Assembly (NCBI RefSeq): GCF_013409255.1
Contig: NZ_JACCAS010000001.1
Span: forward strand, 3,782,001 to 3,846,000
Direction: 5' to 3'
DNA: 64,000 nt
DNA from: Paraburkholderia bryophila
GTDB lineage: Bacteria > Pseudomonadota > Gammaproteobacteria > Burkholderiales > Burkholderiaceae
The notes under the pieces are model-generated. The model made no database searches. It saw only the letters and a program-made list of their open reading frames with translations, and had not been told where the DNA came from. Made by a program: the position numbers and the translations under genes. Positions 17,566-28,257 of the stretch are shown here, piece after piece; the first letter of the stretch is position 1; each line of letters starts with the position of its first letter.

Positions 17566-19134
17566 CTACAGGCCGAACTCGTTCCACAACGAGTCGATGC
17601 GTTGTTTGACCGCCTTGTCCATCTCGATCGGTCGGCCCCATTCGCGATCGGTTTCGCCGGGCCACTTGTTGGTGGCGTCGAGACCCATCTTCGAACCGAG
17701 CCCCGCCACCGGCGACGCGAAATCCAGATAGTCGATCGGCGTGCGGTCCACCAGCACCGTGTCGCGCGCGGGATCGATGCGCGTGGTGATCGCCCAGATC
17801 ACCTCTTTCCAGTCGCGAATATTGACGTCTTCGTCGACCACGACGATGAACTTCGTATACATGAACTGGCGCAGAAAACTCCACACGCCGAACATCACGC
17901 GCTTGGCGTGGCCGGGGTAGCTTTTCTTCATCTGCACGATGGCCATGCGGTAGCTGCAGCCTTCGGGCGGCAGATAGAAATCGGTGATCTCGGTGAACTG
18001 CTTCTGCAACAGCGGCACGAACACTTCGTTGAGCGCGACGCCGAGCACCGCGGGTTCGTCGGGCGGTTTGCCGGTGTAGGTGGAGTGATAGATCGCATCG
18101 CGGCGCATGGTGATGCGTTCGACGGTGAAGACGGGGAACCACTCCTGCTCGTTGTAGTAGCCGGTGTGGTCGCCGTACGGGCCTTCCAGCGCATGTTCGT
18201 AGCCGGCCGATGCACCTTTGGCGGGCCGGGGCGGCGCGCCGGCCGGAGCGGGTGAGGGCGTGCCTTCCTGCGGATAGATGAACCCCTCGAGCACGATCTC
18301 GGCGCGCGCGGGCACCTGCAAACCGTCGACGCCCGGCGTGATGCATTTGGCGAGTTCAGTGCGCCCGCCTCGCAGCAGTCCGGCGAACTGGTATTCGGAC
18401 AAGGTATCGGGCACCGGCGTGACCGCACCGAGGATCGTGGCCGGATCGGCGCCCAGCACGACCGCCACCGGATAAGGTTTGCCCGGATTCTGCAGCGCGA
18501 ATTCGCGGAAATCGAGCGCGCCGCCGCGATGGGCGAGCCAGCGCATGATCAGTTTGTTACGCCCGATCAGTTGCTGGCGATATATGCCTAAATTTTGTCG
18601 GCTCTTATTTGGGCCTTTTGTGACGGTCAGGCCCCACGTGATCAGCGGGCCGGCGTCGCCCGGCCAGCAGGTCTGAATCGGCAGCTTGGCGAGGTCCACG
18701 TCGTTGCCTTCCCAGACGATTTCCTGGCAGGGCGGCGCGCTCACTGTTTTGGGCGCCATGTCCCACACCGCCTTGGCCAGCGAGAAGAGTTTGCCTGCGT
18801 CCTTGAGGCCTTTCGGCGGCTCCGGTTCCTTCAACGCGGAGAGCAGCCGGCCGACGTCGCGCAGCGACTCGAGTGCGGCGCCGTCGCCTTCACCGGCCTG
18901 CGCGTCGACACCCATGCCGAGCGCCACCCGACGCGGCGTGCCGAACAGGTTGCCGAGCACCGGAAACGCATGCTCAGCCTTGCTCTCGAACAACAATGCC
19001 GGGCCGCCGGTGCGCAGCACGCGGTCGCACAGTTCGGTCATTTCCAGGACAGGCGAGACGGTTTGCGAGATACGGCGCAGCTCTCCGATCGATTCGAGAC
19101 GGCCGACAAAATCACGCAGGTCTTTATATTTCAT
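17566..19134 (-). CDS. ubiD: UbiD-family prenylated-FMN decarboxylase
   Basis: This enzyme is expected to decarboxylate 3-octaprenyl-4-hydroxybenzoate in ubiquinone synthesis using prenylated FMN supplied by UbiX. From the ATG at 19134 it is 522 residues ([19 protein letters not shown]), close to E. coli UbiD. Visible blocks are [60 protein letters not shown], the catalytic-region [12 protein letters not shown], and the C-terminal [14 protein letters not shown] Pro/Ala-rich insertion of about 20 residues ([20 protein letters not shown]) interrupts the middle domain, just before [11 protein letters not shown]. No ubiX is in this window. Confidence 0.93.
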   Translation of the reverse strand: MKYKDLRDFVGRLESIGELRRISQTVSPVLEMTELCDRVLRTGGPALLFESKAEHAFPVLGNLFGTPRRVALGMGVDAQAGEGDGAALESLRDVGRLLSALKEPEPPKGLKDAGKLFSLAKAVWDMAPKTVSAPPCQEIVWEGNDVDLAKLPIQTCWPGDAGPLITWGLTVTKGPNKSRQNLGIYRQQLIGRNKLIMRWLAHRGGALDFREFALQNPGKPYPVAVVLGADPATILGAVTPVPDTLSEYQFAGLLRGGRTELAKCITPGVDGLQVPARAEIVLEGFIYPQEGTPSPAPAGAPPRPAKGASAGYEHALEGPYGDHTGYYNEQEWFPVFTVERITMRRDAIYHSTYTGKPPDEPAVLGVALNEVFVPLLQKQFTEITDFYLPPEGCSYRMAIVQMKKSYPGHAKRVMFGVWSFLRQFMYTKFIVVVDEDVNIRDWKEVIWAITTRIDPARDTVLVDRTPIDYLDFASPVAGLGSKMGLDATNKWPGETDREWGRPIEMDKAVKQRIDSLWNEFGL

Positions 19135-19365
19135 CTGGGGCGGTTCAGTGCCGCGCGAGCGGCGGGAAAGAGGGGCGCGGCAGGCTGCCACCGCGCCAAA
19201 ACGATTGTCGATTTTACCTGCGTTGACTAGCGCACGTAGCTCAGCCGAACGGCCTAGGTAGAGGAAACCATTTGAGATAGCTCAAAAGGCGCATGCTGCG
19301 TGGTTCTTGACCGACTGAACACTGTTCATTATTACAATTAGTTATACTTTTGCCCGTCTATAGTG

Positions 19366-19394
19366 TTGACGATCTATAAAACCCTGCATAGAAT
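19366..19394 (+). promoter_or_regulatory. Sigma-70 type promoter
   Basis: TTGACG (19366-19371), a 17-base spacer, then TAGAAT (19389-19394), lies in an AT-rich stretch. Transcription would start near 19401 and run toward the lytic transglycosylase gene. Confidence 0.7.
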
Positions 19395-19400
19395 CCGTCC

Positions 19401-19539
19401 ACATTGGTTGCAGGGCGTGAACCTTTTTACCACTGCCCCCGGTCCCTTTAGACGCAACGCGTCACCGTTTACCGAACCCCTGCACGGTATCTGACGGCCT
19501 TACTGAAGTCCTCGCCAGCGCCAACTGACGCTGGTTTTT
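19401..19539 (+). ncRNA. Candidate small RNA or attenuated leader
   Basis: The segment runs from the predicted start of the promoter at 19366 to an intrinsic terminator (CCAGCG at 19515-19520, CGCTGG at 19529-19534, then TTTTT). It has no convincing reading frame. About 139 bases long, it could be an independent small RNA, or a leader in which the terminator attenuates expression of the downstream gene at 19741. The family is not recognised. Confidence 0.5.
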
Positions 19540-19542
19540 CGC

Positions 19543-19606
19543 GTGGGAGCCATCGCCTGCATACTTTTTTGGTATGCCGCGTCCACTTTTCAGGACGGCT
19601 CCCCAC
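19543..19606 (+). ncRNA. Possible three-way-junction RNA element
   Basis: Just after the terminator, GTGGGAGCC (19543-19551) pairs with GGCTCCCCAC (19597-19606, one bulge). It encloses two hairpins: GCATAC/GTATGC (19559-19564 / 19572-19577) and GTCC/GGAC (19581-19584 / 19593-19596). The nested pairing is unusual for a plain leader, but no known riboswitch consensus was recognised. Confidence 0.35.
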
Positions 19607-19740
19607 AGACGGTATTTGCCGTTTCCCGACGTCGCTGCTGCCCTAACCAGACAGAGCACGCGATGTCTTGACTCTTCGAACGTGTGTTACCGCCTGTTCA
19701 CATGGCGGAGTTCGGGGATCATGCAACATGGGAGATCTGA

Positions 19741-20922
19741 ATGAACGCCTGGTTATCGTGGCGTCCCGATGAGCGTATTGCGCAGGTTGTGCGTGGTGTG
19801 CTGCGTCGCGGGACGCGAATGAGTCATCACCTGTTCAGCATCGTCGGCGGAATCGCTGTCGTGCTGGCACTCGTACTGTGGCTGATGCCGGCCTTGCGCG
19901 GCACACTCGCCGCCAAGCTGATGCCGGTTGTGTCGGCCGCCGTGCAAGCCGGGCCTGCCCGGTTGCTGCAGGGCAACCCGCTGCCGTCGTTCGGCCCGCC
20001 GGGTAGCCCGTCTTCCGACGAATCGCTGTCCGCCAATTCGAACGGTGCCGACAGCGCGAGCGGTGCGAGCAACGGCAACACCGCCGCCACCGTGAGCAAC
20101 ACCAGCTTTGACGGCGCCTTCGACGGCTCCGGTTCGGCCGGTATGGGCGTCGCGGCCCTCAACGGGCTCGACCCGCGCACCATGCAAAGCGTCAGCGCGC
20201 TGGCGCGTCTGATCCCGTCGCAGCGCGTCTCCGCCGACGCCCGCGATGACCGCGTGCTGGTGTCGACTCGTGAGCAGGATCTGGTCGCGTCTTACCTGGC
20301 GCGGCGTTATCGCGTCGCTCAGGAGCCCGTTAGCGAGCTCGTCAAGGCCGCGTTCGACACCGGCCGCGAAGTCGGTCTCGATCCGCTGCTGCTGCTGTCC
20401 GTGATGGCGATCGAATCCGGCTTCAACCCGTACGCCGAGAGCGGCGTGGGCGCGCAAGGCCTGATGCAGGTTATGTCGAAGGTGCATTCGGACAAGTTCC
20501 AGTACTTCGGCGGCCAGGGCGCGGCGCTCGAACCGGTCGCGAACATCAAGGTGGGCGCGCTGGTGCTGAAGGATTGCATCGCCCGTGGTGGTTCGTTGCC
20601 GGGTGGCTTGCGCCTGTACGTGGGCTCGACCTCGCAGGACGACGGCGGTTACGGCGCCAAGGTGATGGCTGAGCGCGGCCGTCTGCGTGACGTGGCGCGT
20701 GGCCGCAAGGTGCCGATCAATGCGCCGCAATCGCCGGTTCTGACGACTGCGTCGGCGAATACGACGGCTGCGGCGGCTGCCAGCGGCAAGCGCGTGCAGG
20801 TGACGCTCGACGGCGGTCATCCGCTGAGCGCGGCACCGGTGAAGACGCCGGTGTCCGAGCAGGACGACGCCAGTTCCAACGCGCCCAAGCATGTTGCTTC
20901 GAATTCGGAGTTCGGTGCTTAA
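19741..20922 (+). CDS. Membrane-anchored lytic transglycosylase (SLT domain)
   Basis: The 393-residue protein has a transmembrane segment at about 31-50 (LFSIVGGIAVVLALVLWLMP), a long Ser/Asn/Gly/Ala-rich linker (about 85-135), and an SLT/lysozyme-like domain at about 175-320. The catalytic Glu is Glu225 in LLLLSVMAIESGFNPYAES, followed by GAQGLMQVM and the NIKVGALVLKDCI block. It should cleave peptidoglycan glycan strands with 1,6-anhydro product formation. The C-terminal 70 residues are Ala/Thr/Ser-rich. GGGAG lies about 7 bases before the ATG. The long structured leader upstream (19401-19740) is notable. Confidence 0.87.
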   Translation: MNAWLSWRPDERIAQVVRGVLRRGTRMSHHLFSIVGGIAVVLALVLWLMPALRGTLAAKLMPVVSAAVQAGPARLLQGNPLPSFGPPGSPSSDESLSANSNGADSASGASNGNTAATVSNTSFDGAFDGSGSAGMGVAALNGLDPRTMQSVSALARLIPSQRVSADARDDRVLVSTREQDLVASYLARRYRVAQEPVSELVKAAFDTGREVGLDPLLLLSVMAIESGFNPYAESGVGAQGLMQVMSKVHSDKFQYFGGQGAALEPVANIKVGALVLKDCIARGGSLPGGLRLYVGSTSQDDGGYGAKVMAERGRLRDVARGRKVPINAPQSPVLTTASANTTAAAAASGKRVQVTLDGGHPLSAAPVKTPVSEQDDASSNAPKHVASNSEFGA

Positions 20923-20980
20923 GGTTGGCGATATGAGCTGGACGCGACCGGGCTGATGCAAGGGCAAGGCCACGGCCATG

Positions 20981-21010
20981 AAAAAAGGACACTCAGGGGT
21001 GTCCTTTTTT
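20981..21010. terminator. Bidirectional terminator
   Basis: 12-bp stem AAAAAAGGACAC (20981-20992) / GTGTCCTTTTTT (20999-21010) between two convergent genes. Confidence 0.9.
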
Positions 21011-21036
21011 ACGTCTGGCGAGCCGACCCAGAAGAA

Positions 21037-22233
21037 TCAATGCCGCCCGAACAGCTTCGCCAGCCGGTCGACGGCTTCTTCCAGCTTCGGATAAGCCGTT
21101 GCATACGACAACCGGATGTAGTCCTTCGGCGCATGCGTGCCGAAATCCATTCCCGGCACCAGCACCACGCCCGCATCGTGCAGCATCGCTTTGGTCAACG
21201 CGGCGCTGTCGCCGGCGGCCGGATGCGCGACCGTGCGGCAATCCGCGTAGACGTAGAACGCGCCGTCGGGCATGACCGGCACCGAAAAACCTAGCGCTTC
21301 CAAAGCCGGCGCGATGAAGTCACGCCGACGCTTGAACTCCAGCCGCCGGCTTTCGTAGATGGCGATGGTGTCCGGTTCGAAGCACGCGAGCGCCGCGTGC
21401 TGGGCGAGCGCCGACGCGCAGATGAACAGGTTCTGCGCGAGCTTTTCGAACGCGCCGACCATGTTCGGCGGCACCACCAGCCAGCCGAGCCGCCAGCCGG
21501 TCATGTTGAAGTACTTCGAGAAACTGTTGACGGTGATCACGTCGTCGCCGAACGACAGCGCCGACACCGGCTTCGCGTCGTAGCTCAAGCCCTGGTAGAT
21601 TTCGTCGACGATGGTAAAGCCGCCGCGCGAGCGCACCGCTTTGACGATGCGCTCGAGTTCGGCGGGTTCGATCGACGTGCCGGTCGGATTCGACGGCGAG
21701 GCCAGCAGCACACCACGGGTGTGCTCGTTCCACAGACGTTCGACGTCGGCGGCGGTCAGCTGGAAACGCTCGGCCGGGCCGCTCGGCACCATGACCGGTT
21801 TGCCTTCGGCGGCGATCACGAAATGCCGGTTGCACGGATAGCATGGGTCGGGCATCAGCACTTCGTCGTCGCGATCGACCAGCGCCGCGCATGCCAGCAG
21901 CAACGCGGCGGAAGCGCCGGCCGTGACCACGATCCGGGCCGGGTCGACGTTCACGCCGTAGAAGTCGGCGTAGTGCGCCGAGATGGCTTCGCGCAGCGGC
22001 TGCAGGCCGAGCGCATTGGTGTATTGCGTGACGCCGCGGCGCAGCGCGTTCGCGGCGGCCTCGATAACCGGTTCGGGCGCGGTGAAATCGGGTTCGCCGA
22101 TTCCCATGTGAATGATGTCGCGCCCGTCGCGCTCCAGCAGCGCGGCCTCCTTGGCCAGCTCCATCACATAGAAAGGCTGGATGGCATCGACGCGCGCGGC
22201 GAGCCGCACCAAGGGTTCGGTCACGGAGTTCAT
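21037..22233 (-). CDS. PLP-dependent class I/II aminotransferase
   Basis: The 398-residue fold-type I aminotransferase shows MGIGEPDFTAPEPVIEAA, the SPSNPTGT substrate-binding motif, DEIYQGLSYD, and the PLP lysine in SFSKYFNMTGWRLGW (about residue 238). The C-terminal Arg is in YIRLSYA. It belongs to the AspC/valine-pyruvate-like subgroup commonly annotated only as aminotransferase; the amino donor is unknown. It lies downstream of nusB on the same strand, last in the ribB-ribH-nusB cluster. Confidence 0.88.
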   Translation of the reverse strand: MNSVTEPLVRLAARVDAIQPFYVMELAKEAALLERDGRDIIHMGIGEPDFTAPEPVIEAAANALRRGVTQYTNALGLQPLREAISAHYADFYGVNVDPARIVVTAGASAALLLACAALVDRDDEVLMPDPCYPCNRHFVIAAEGKPVMVPSGPAERFQLTAADVERLWNEHTRGVLLASPSNPTGTSIEPAELERIVKAVRSRGGFTIVDEIYQGLSYDAKPVSALSFGDDVITVNSFSKYFNMTGWRLGWLVVPPNMVGAFEKLAQNLFICASALAQHAALACFEPDTIAIYESRRLEFKRRRDFIAPALEALGFSVPVMPDGAFYVYADCRTVAHPAAGDSAALTKAMLHDAGVVLVPGMDFGTHAPKDYIRLSYATAYPKLEEAVDRLAKLFGRH

Positions 22234-22331
22234 ACGATCAGTTCAGATGCATTCAGAAGCAAAGACGGTCCAGATTCAGCAAACCCAGTGCATGGCCGCG
22301 GCTCACGCCGCAGCCATGCACTGCCTCAAGC

Positions 22332-22766
22332 TCAAGACTTGCGGGCCGCTTGCGTTTCAGCCGCGCGCAATTGCGCCGCCAGCTTGTCCAGCACGCCGTT
22401 CACGTACTTGTAGCCGTCCGCGCCGCCGAACGTCTTGGCGAGTTCGACCGCTTCGTTGATGACCACGCGATAGGGAATATCCACATGGTTCTTAAACTCG
22501 TAGGCGGCGACCAGCAGCACCGCGCGTTCGACCGGCGAGAGCTGTTCGAGCGGACGGTCGAGACACGGCGCGATGTCGGCGGAGAGCGCTTCCGAATCGC
22601 GGATCACGCCTTCCAGCAGCGCGTTCAGATGTTCGTGATCGGCCTTGTCGTAGCCTTGCGCGCCGCGCAGTTGCGCGTCGATTTCGGCGCCGGGCGAACC
22701 CGACAGCAGCCACTGGTAAAGCCCCTGCGTGGCCAGTTCGCGGGAGCGTCGGCGTGCGCTCTTCAT
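22332..22766 (-). CDS. nusB: Transcription antitermination factor NusB
   Basis: The 144-residue all-helical protein has the NusB pattern: [72 protein letters not shown] and [13 protein letters not shown]. It binds boxA RNA with NusE (S10) in rRNA antitermination complexes. Its ATG overlaps the ribH stop by 4 bases, indicating translational coupling, as is usual in this cluster. Confidence 0.95.
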   Translation of the reverse strand: MKSARRRSRELATQGLYQWLLSGSPGAEIDAQLRGAQGYDKADHEHLNALLEGVIRDSEALSADIAPCLDRPLEQLSPVERAVLLVAAYEFKNHVDIPYRVVINEAVELAKTFGGADGYKYVNGVLDKLAAQLRAAETQAARKS

Positions 22767-23269
22767 GCCTCTTCCTCTTCTTCGTCTTCTTCTTCGTCGT
22801 CGCCGCCGAGTTGTTCGAGCGCGACGGAGAGGTTCGCCATTTCGACGGCCACACGCGCTGCGTCACGACCCTTTTCGGTCATGCGGGCGACGGCTTGCTC
22901 GTCGTTTTCAGTGGTCAGCACGGCGTTCGCGACCGGAATGCCGAAGTCGAGACCGATACGCGTGATGCCCGCGCCGCTTTCGTTCGAGACCAGTTCGAAG
23001 TGGTACGTCTCGCCGCGAATCACCGCGCCGAGCGCGATCAGTGCGTCGAATTGCGCGCTTTCGGCGAGCTTTTGCAGTGCCAGCGGAATTTCCAGTGCGC
23101 CCGGCACGGTGACCAGCAGCACGTCTTCGCCGGTCACGCCAAGGCGTTCGAGTTCTTCGATGCAGGAGTCGGCGAGGCCGTTGCAAACGGGTTCGTTAAA
23201 GCGCGCCTGGACGATGCCGATGCGCAGTCCGTCGCCGTCGAGATTCGGTTGGTATTGTCCGATTTCCAT
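22763..23269 (-). CDS. ribH: 6,7-dimethyl-8-ribityllumazine synthase
   Basis: The enzyme condenses 5-amino-6-ribitylaminouracil with dihydroxybutanone phosphate in riboflavin synthesis and usually forms an icosahedral shell. The 168 residues show [54 protein letters not shown] and [16 protein letters not shown]. The C-terminus carries an unusual acidic tail ([14 protein letters not shown]). It lies between ribB and nusB on the minus strand. Confidence 0.95.
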   Translation of the reverse strand: MEIGQYQPNLDGDGLRIGIVQARFNEPVCNGLADSCIEELERLGVTGEDVLLVTVPGALEIPLALQKLAESAQFDALIALGAVIRGETYHFELVSNESGAGITRIGLDFGIPVANAVLTTENDEQAVARMTEKGRDAARVAVEMANLSVALEQLGGDDEEEDEEEEEA

Positions 23270-23320
23270 TGTGAATTCCGTAGTGTTTTGAGTGGGCGCT
23301 AATGCGCGAGAGTGGTCGGA

Positions 23321-24454
23321 TCAGCCTTGTGGAGCTTGTGCCTTGCTGCCCGGCATCGGAACGAAGCCGGTGACTTCGAGACCGTAACCCGACATGCTGC
23401 CCAGCTTGCGCGGGTTCGACAGGACCTGCATCTTGCCGACACCCAGCTCGCGCAAAATCTGCGCGCCGATGCCGTACGTCTTGAAGTCGACCGGACGGCG
23501 TTTGAGCGCCTCGGCTTTTTCCTTCGAATCGAAGGCCTTGAACACGTCGATCAGATGGTCTTTCGTGTCGCCGCAGTTCAGCAGCACGATCACGCCGCAG
23601 TCGCGCGCGGCGATTTCTTTCATGGCCGCGTCGAGGGTCCATGAGTGGGTGGATTCGCTGACTTCCAGCAGATCCAGCACCGACAGCGGCTCATGCACGC
23701 GCACCAGCGTGTCCTGATCCGTGCACGGCGTGCCGCGCACCAGCGCGAGATGCGGCTGGCCGCTCGGCTGGTCGAGATACATGACCGCGCGGAACGCGCC
23801 GTGCGCCGTTTGCATGGTGCGTTCGCAAATACGCTCGACGATCGACTCGGTGCGGCTGCGATAGTGGATCAGATCCGCGATCGTGCCGATCTTGAGATCG
23901 TGTTCTTTCGCGAACTCCAGCAGGTCCGGCAGACGCGCCATGGTGCCGTCGTCTTTGATGACTTCGCAGATCACCGCGGCCGGCGTGAGGCCTGCCAGCG
24001 CGGTGAAGTCGCAACCGGCCTCGGTATGGCCGGCGCGCACCAGCACGCCGCCCGGCTGGGCCATGATCGGGAACACGTGGCCCGGCTGCACGATGTGCTC
24101 GGCCTTGGCGTCCGCCGCGACCGCTGTAGCGATCGTGCGGGCGCGGTCTGCCGCGGAGATACCGGTGGTTACGCCTTCAGCCGCTTCGATGCTGACCGTG
24201 AACGCCGTGCCGTACTGCGTGCCGTTACGGTACGTCATGAGCGGCAGGTTCAGCAGCTTGCAGCGCTCCTGGGTGAGCGTCAGGCAGATCAGGCCACGGC
24301 CGTAGCGGGCCATGAAGTTGATCGCTTCCGGCGTGACGAATTCGGCGGCGATCACGAGGTCGCCCTCGTTTTCGCGATCTTCTTCGTCGACGAGGATCAC
24401 CATCCGGCCGGCTTTCAGTTCGGCGATGATCTCTAGAGTGGAGGCGAGCGTCAT
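23321..24454 (-). CDS. ribB: 3,4-dihydroxy-2-butanone-4-phosphate synthase with degenerate GTP cyclohydrolase II domain
   Basis: From the ATG at 24454 the protein is 377 residues. The N-terminal domain is an intact Rib[21 protein letters not shown] (acidic Mg site), [14 protein letters not shown], and the start [19 protein letters not shown]. The C-terminal domain has the length of GTP cyclohydrolase II but lacks its zinc triad and catalytic loop. Where RibA reads HSECLTGD...LRCDCG, this protein reads [20 protein letters not shown], with no cysteines. It is thus a RibBX-type protein, and only the RibB activity is predicted. It heads the ribB-ribH-nusB cluster. Confidence 0.92.
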   Translation of the reverse strand: MTLASTLEIIAELKAGRMVILVDEEDRENEGDLVIAAEFVTPEAINFMARYGRGLICLTLTQERCKLLNLPLMTYRNGTQYGTAFTVSIEAAEGVTTGISAADRARTIATAVAADAKAEHIVQPGHVFPIMAQPGGVLVRAGHTEAGCDFTALAGLTPAAVICEVIKDDGTMARLPDLLEFAKEHDLKIGTIADLIHYRSRTESIVERICERTMQTAHGAFRAVMYLDQPSGQPHLALVRGTPCTDQDTLVRVHEPLSVLDLLEVSESTHSWTLDAAMKEIAARDCGVIVLLNCGDTKDHLIDVFKAFDSKEKAEALKRRPVDFKTYGIGAQILRELGVGKMQVLSNPRKLGSMSGYGLEVTGFVPMPGSKAQAPQG

Positions 24455-24664
24455 GTTGGCGGAGATTTTCGGGAAAGCGCGTATTTTACGCCACGCGCGG
24501 TTCCAAGTCGCCTCCGCCGGAAGGGATAGGCCGTTTGGCCGACTGGCGGACGGCTGCGGATGCCTCCCGAGCCGGCCCGCCAACGCGCGCCGGCGCCGCG
24601 GCGGGTTCCCGCCGCCCGCCCCGCGCCGGAACTCCCGCGGGCGTGGATTCAGCAGTGGAACCGC

Positions 24665-26956
24665 TCAGTGATCCGTCAGGTTCGCCTGCAGCACGGTCAG
24701 CGCCGTCATGTTGACGATCCGCCTGACCGTGGAGCTCGAGGTCAGGATATTCACCGGCGCGTTGACGCCGAGCAGGAACGGGCCCACGGCGACATTGCTG
24801 CCCGCGCCGGTTTTGAGCAGGTTGTAGGCAATGTTGCCGGCGTCCACGTTCGGGCAGACCAGCAGATTGGCCGCGCCCTTGAGCGGCGAGTTGGGCAGAA
24901 TGCGCAGGCGCAACGCTTCGTCCAGCGCGCAATCGCCATGCATTTCGCCGTCCACTTCGAGCTCGGGCGCCTGCGCCCGCACCAGTTCCAGCGCGCGGCG
25001 CATCTTCGCGCCGGAGGCCGCGGCGCCCGAGCCGAAGTTCGAGCGCGACAGCAAGGCGGCCTTGGGCGTCAGGTTCAGCCACGCCATCTGCTTCGCGGCG
25101 GCGATCGTGTATTCGGCGATCTGTTCGGCGGTGGGGTCGTCGTTGATGTGCGTGTCGACCAGCGCGACCGTGCGCTCGTCGAGCAGCAGAATGTTCATCG
25201 CCGCGTAGGTGCGCGCGCCGGGTTTCTTGCCGATCACTTCGTCGACGAAGCGCAGGTGGTCGTGATACGCGCCCACCGTGCCGCACACCATGCCGTCCGC
25301 GTCGCCCAGGCGGACCATCATCGCGCCGATCAGCGTCAGGCGCCGGCGCGTCTCGACGCGCGCCATTTCCTTCGTGATGCCGTCGCGGCACATCAATTCC
25401 CAGTAAGTCGTCCAGTACTGCGTGAAACGCTCGTCGTACTCGGGATTGGTGACTTCGACGTCCTGGCCGAGTCGCAAGCGCAGACCGAATTTCTCGATGC
25501 GCGCGAGCAGCACCTCCGGCCGCCCGACCAGAATCGGCCGCGCCAGCTTTTCGTCGACGACCACCTGCACCGCGCGCAGCACGCGTTCGTCCTCGCCTTC
25601 GGTGAAGACGATGCGCGCCTTGCCGCCGTCGCGCACGAATTGCCGTGCGTTCGAGAAAAGCGGCTTCATGAACGCGCCCGAGTGGTAGACGAACTGTTGC
25701 AACTGTTCGACGTAGGCGTCCAGGTCCGGCAGCGGTCGGGTCGCGACGCCGCCTTCCATCGCCGCCCGCGCGACGGCTGGTGCGATCCGCACGATCAGGC
25801 GCGGGTCGAACGGCTTGGGAATCAGGTATTGCGGGCCGAACGCCACGTCGTAGGCGCCGTAGGCGGCCGCGACCACTTCGTTCTGTTCTTCTTCAGCGAG
25901 GCCGGCAATCGCGTGCACGGCGGCGATTTCCATCTCCCGCGTGATGGTGGTGGCGCCCACGTCGAGCGCGCCGCGGAAGATATAAGGGAAGCACAGCACG
26001 TTGTTGACCTGATTCGGATAGTCCGAGCGGCCGGTCGCGATCACGACATCGTCGCGGGTCGCGTGTGCTAGTTCCGGGAAAATCTCCGGCGTCGGATTGG
26101 CCAGCGCGAGGATCAGCGGCCGCGCGGCCATGGCTTTCAGCATGTCCGCGCTCAGAATGCCGCCCACCGACAGGCCGAGGAACACGTCCGCGCCCTCGAT
26201 CACCTCGGCCAGCGTGCGCGCCGGGGTTTCCTGCGCGAAGCGCGCCTTGTCCGGGTCCATCAGCGTTGTGCGGCCGCGATAGACGACGCCTTCAATGTCG
26301 GTCGCCCAGATGTTTTCCACCGGCAGGCCGAGGTCCACCAGCAAATCGAGGCAGGCCAGCGCCGCGGCGCCCGCGCCGGAGGTGACGACCTTGACCTCGG
26401 CGATGGACTTGCCCACCACCTTCAGGCCGTTGATAAACGCGGCCGACACGGTGATCGCCGTGCCGTGCTGATCGTCGTGAAAGACCGGAATCTTCATGCG
26501 CTCGCGCAGCTTGCGTTCGACGATAAAGCACTCCGGCGCCTTGATGTCTTCGAGGTTGATCCCGCCGAAGGTCGGCTCCAGGCCGGCAATGATGTCGACC
26601 AGCTTGTCCGGGTCGGTTTCATTGATCTCGATGTCGAACACGTCGACGCCGGCGAACTTCTTGAACAGCACGGCTTTGCCTTCCATGACCGGCTTGGAGG
26701 CCAGCGCGCCGATATTGCCGAGACCCAGCACCGCGGTGCCGTTGGTGATCACGCCGACCAGGTTGCCGCGAGCGGTAAAGCGGTAGGCCTGAAGCGGATC
26801 TTCCGCGATGGCCGAGCACACGCTGGCGACGCCCGGCGTATAGGCGAGCGCGAGGTCGCGCTGGGTCGCGAGCGGTTTGCTGGCCACCACGGAGATCTTT
26901 CCCGGGGTCGGGAATTCGTGATAGTCGAAAGCGGCTTGCTGGTCGGTCGGATTCAT
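24665..26956 (-). CDS. maeB: NADP-dependent malic enzyme with phosphotransacetylase-like domain
   Basis: This enzyme converts malate to pyruvate with NADPH production. The 763 residues split into a malic-enzyme half (1 to about 430) and a phosphate acetyl/butyryltransferase-like half (about 435-763), the hybrid MaeB arrangement. Landmarks are [60 protein letters not shown], the NADP loop [19 protein letters not shown], and [16 protein letters not shown]. In the C-terminal half, [20 protein letters not shown] and [20 protein letters not shown] are visible. The C-terminal domain is usually regulatory (acetyl-CoA sensing) rather than catalytic. It diverges from a LysR-type gene. Confidence 0.95.
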   Translation of the reverse strand: MNPTDQQAAFDYHEFPTPGKISVVASKPLATQRDLALAYTPGVASVCSAIAEDPLQAYRFTARGNLVGVITNGTAVLGLGNIGALASKPVMEGKAVLFKKFAGVDVFDIEINETDPDKLVDIIAGLEPTFGGINLEDIKAPECFIVERKLRERMKIPVFHDDQHGTAITVSAAFINGLKVVGKSIAEVKVVTSGAGAAALACLDLLVDLGLPVENIWATDIEGVVYRGRTTLMDPDKARFAQETPARTLAEVIEGADVFLGLSVGGILSADMLKAMAARPLILALANPTPEIFPELAHATRDDVVIATGRSDYPNQVNNVLCFPYIFRGALDVGATTITREMEIAAVHAIAGLAEEEQNEVVAAAYGAYDVAFGPQYLIPKPFDPRLIVRIAPAVARAAMEGGVATRPLPDLDAYVEQLQQFVYHSGAFMKPLFSNARQFVRDGGKARIVFTEGEDERVLRAVQVVVDEKLARPILVGRPEVLLARIEKFGLRLRLGQDVEVTNPEYDERFTQYWTTYWELMCRDGITKEMARVETRRRLTLIGAMMVRLGDADGMVCGTVGAYHDHLRFVDEVIGKKPGARTYAAMNILLLDERTVALVDTHINDDPTAEQIAEYTIAAAKQMAWLNLTPKAALLSRSNFGSGAAASGAKMRRALELVRAQAPELEVDGEMHGDCALDEALRLRILPNSPLKGAANLLVCPNVDAGNIAYNLLKTGAGSNVAVGPFLLGVNAPVNILTSSSTVRRIVNMTALTVLQANLTDH

Positions 26957-27099
26957 GTTTTTCGCCTTGGTGCGCGCCGAGCCGGTCCCGGTGCGATCTG
27001 TTAAGGCGATTCTAGAGAGCCGTCATAATCTGATCATTCTGTTTTAATATCGGTCCATCATTTTTTTGTGATGGGTGCGGGCTAACCGACGACTTTGCG

Positions 27100-28077
27100 A
27101 TGACATTCGAATCGAACGATCTGGTCAGACGCTTGAGCGCGCGGCTGAAAATGCGGCATCTGGTGCTGTTGCTGCAAATCGAGCAGCACCGGTCGCTCAC
27201 GCGAGTCGCCGAGCATATGGCCAGCAGCCAGCCCGCCGTGACCAATGCGCTGGCGGAACTGGAGAGCATGTTCGGCACGCCGCTGTTCGAGCGCTCGTCG
27301 CGCGGCATGCTGCCGACCGCATTGGGTACTGTGGTGCTCAGGCGCGCGCAGGCGATGGTCCACGATCTCGACCACCTCGCGCGCGATATGCAGGCGGTGG
27401 CGTCCGGGCATGCGGCGCATCTGCATGTCGGGGTGATTCCGTTCATCTCCGGGCAGATGCTGTCGGCGACCTTGCGGCGCCTGAAATCCGGTATGGCGCG
27501 GCGCTTGACCGTGACGATTCACGAAGGCACCAGCGAGCAATTGCTCTCGCAACTACACGACCATACCGTCGACATCGTGATCGGGCGCGCGTCGGCGGCG
27601 CTGGATCTGTCGCAGGTCGGCTTCGAGGTGCTGTACCAGCAACAGCCCCGGCTGATTGCGAACCGGCGGCTGGCCGCGCAACTGGCGCGCGTGAAGCTCG
27701 ACTGGAACACGCTGCGTACGCTCGACTGGATTCTCGGCGCCCCGCAGACGCCAATGCGCGAGCAGGTGTCGGATCTGTTTCTGGCTGCGGGCGCAGCGCC
27801 GCCTGTGCCGATGGTGGAGAGTTACTCGTCCAAGCTGATCGGCGAAATGATTGCGTCGGGTGAAAACGCCGTGTCGATCGTTCCGGCCGATATCGCCGAA
27901 GAGCTGGTTCGAATCGCGGGCGTGGCGATCGTGCCGTATTCGTTTCAGTGGACGCTGCCGCCGATCGCCGTGTTCACGCATTCGCAACGGCCGCGTCCGG
28001 AGGCGCTGACTCTTTTCATTGCGTCGTTGCAGGCGATCTGCGCAGAGACCTATGTGGAACGGCGGCGGGAGGGCTGA
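27100..28077 (+). CDS. LysR-type transcriptional regulator
   Basis: The 325-residue protein has an N-terminal winged HTH at about 18-78 (MRHLVLLLQIEQHRSLTRVA, SSQPAVTNALAELESMFGTP, LFERSSRGMLPT) and a periplasmic-binding-like effector domain (HVGVIPFISGQMLSATLRRL onward). The HTH is offset from the N-terminus, as in the GbpR/PcaQ subgroup. Its ligand is unknown. It is transcribed away from maeB with a 143-base gap, so it may regulate maeB, itself, or neither. Confidence 0.88.
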   Translation: MTFESNDLVRRLSARLKMRHLVLLLQIEQHRSLTRVAEHMASSQPAVTNALAELESMFGTPLFERSSRGMLPTALGTVVLRRAQAMVHDLDHLARDMQAVASGHAAHLHVGVIPFISGQMLSATLRRLKSGMARRLTVTIHEGTSEQLLSQLHDHTVDIVIGRASAALDLSQVGFEVLYQQQPRLIANRRLAAQLARVKLDWNTLRTLDWILGAPQTPMREQVSDLFLAAGAAPPVPMVESYSSKLIGEMIASGENAVSIVPADIAEELVRIAGVAIVPYSFQWTLPPIAVFTHSQRPRPEALTLFIASLQAICAETYVERRREG

Positions 28078-28257
28078 GTCGAGAGTGGGATACTTAGTTA
28101 GTGTCGTTGCGCGGGCGGGTAGCTTGCCAAACCACTCGCGAGCCCAGTGAAAAGGCGGCAATTCCCCGCTCTATTCGCCGCGTTCGCTGCCATCGGAGCA
28201 CGATATAGTCGGTCGGCATGGCTGTTTAAGCCACCTCTTCTCACGACGGACGTCGAA

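Noticed and set aside
24455..24664. FMN riboswitch upstream of ribB
   Set aside because: The gap is short and no RFN-element consensus (such as AGGATGGGGTGAAATTC-type blocks) could be recognised on the minus strand.
24560..26071. Plus-strand open frame of about 503 codons opposite maeB
   Set aside because: The maeB reading is complete and family-typical; the opposite frame has no recognisable features.
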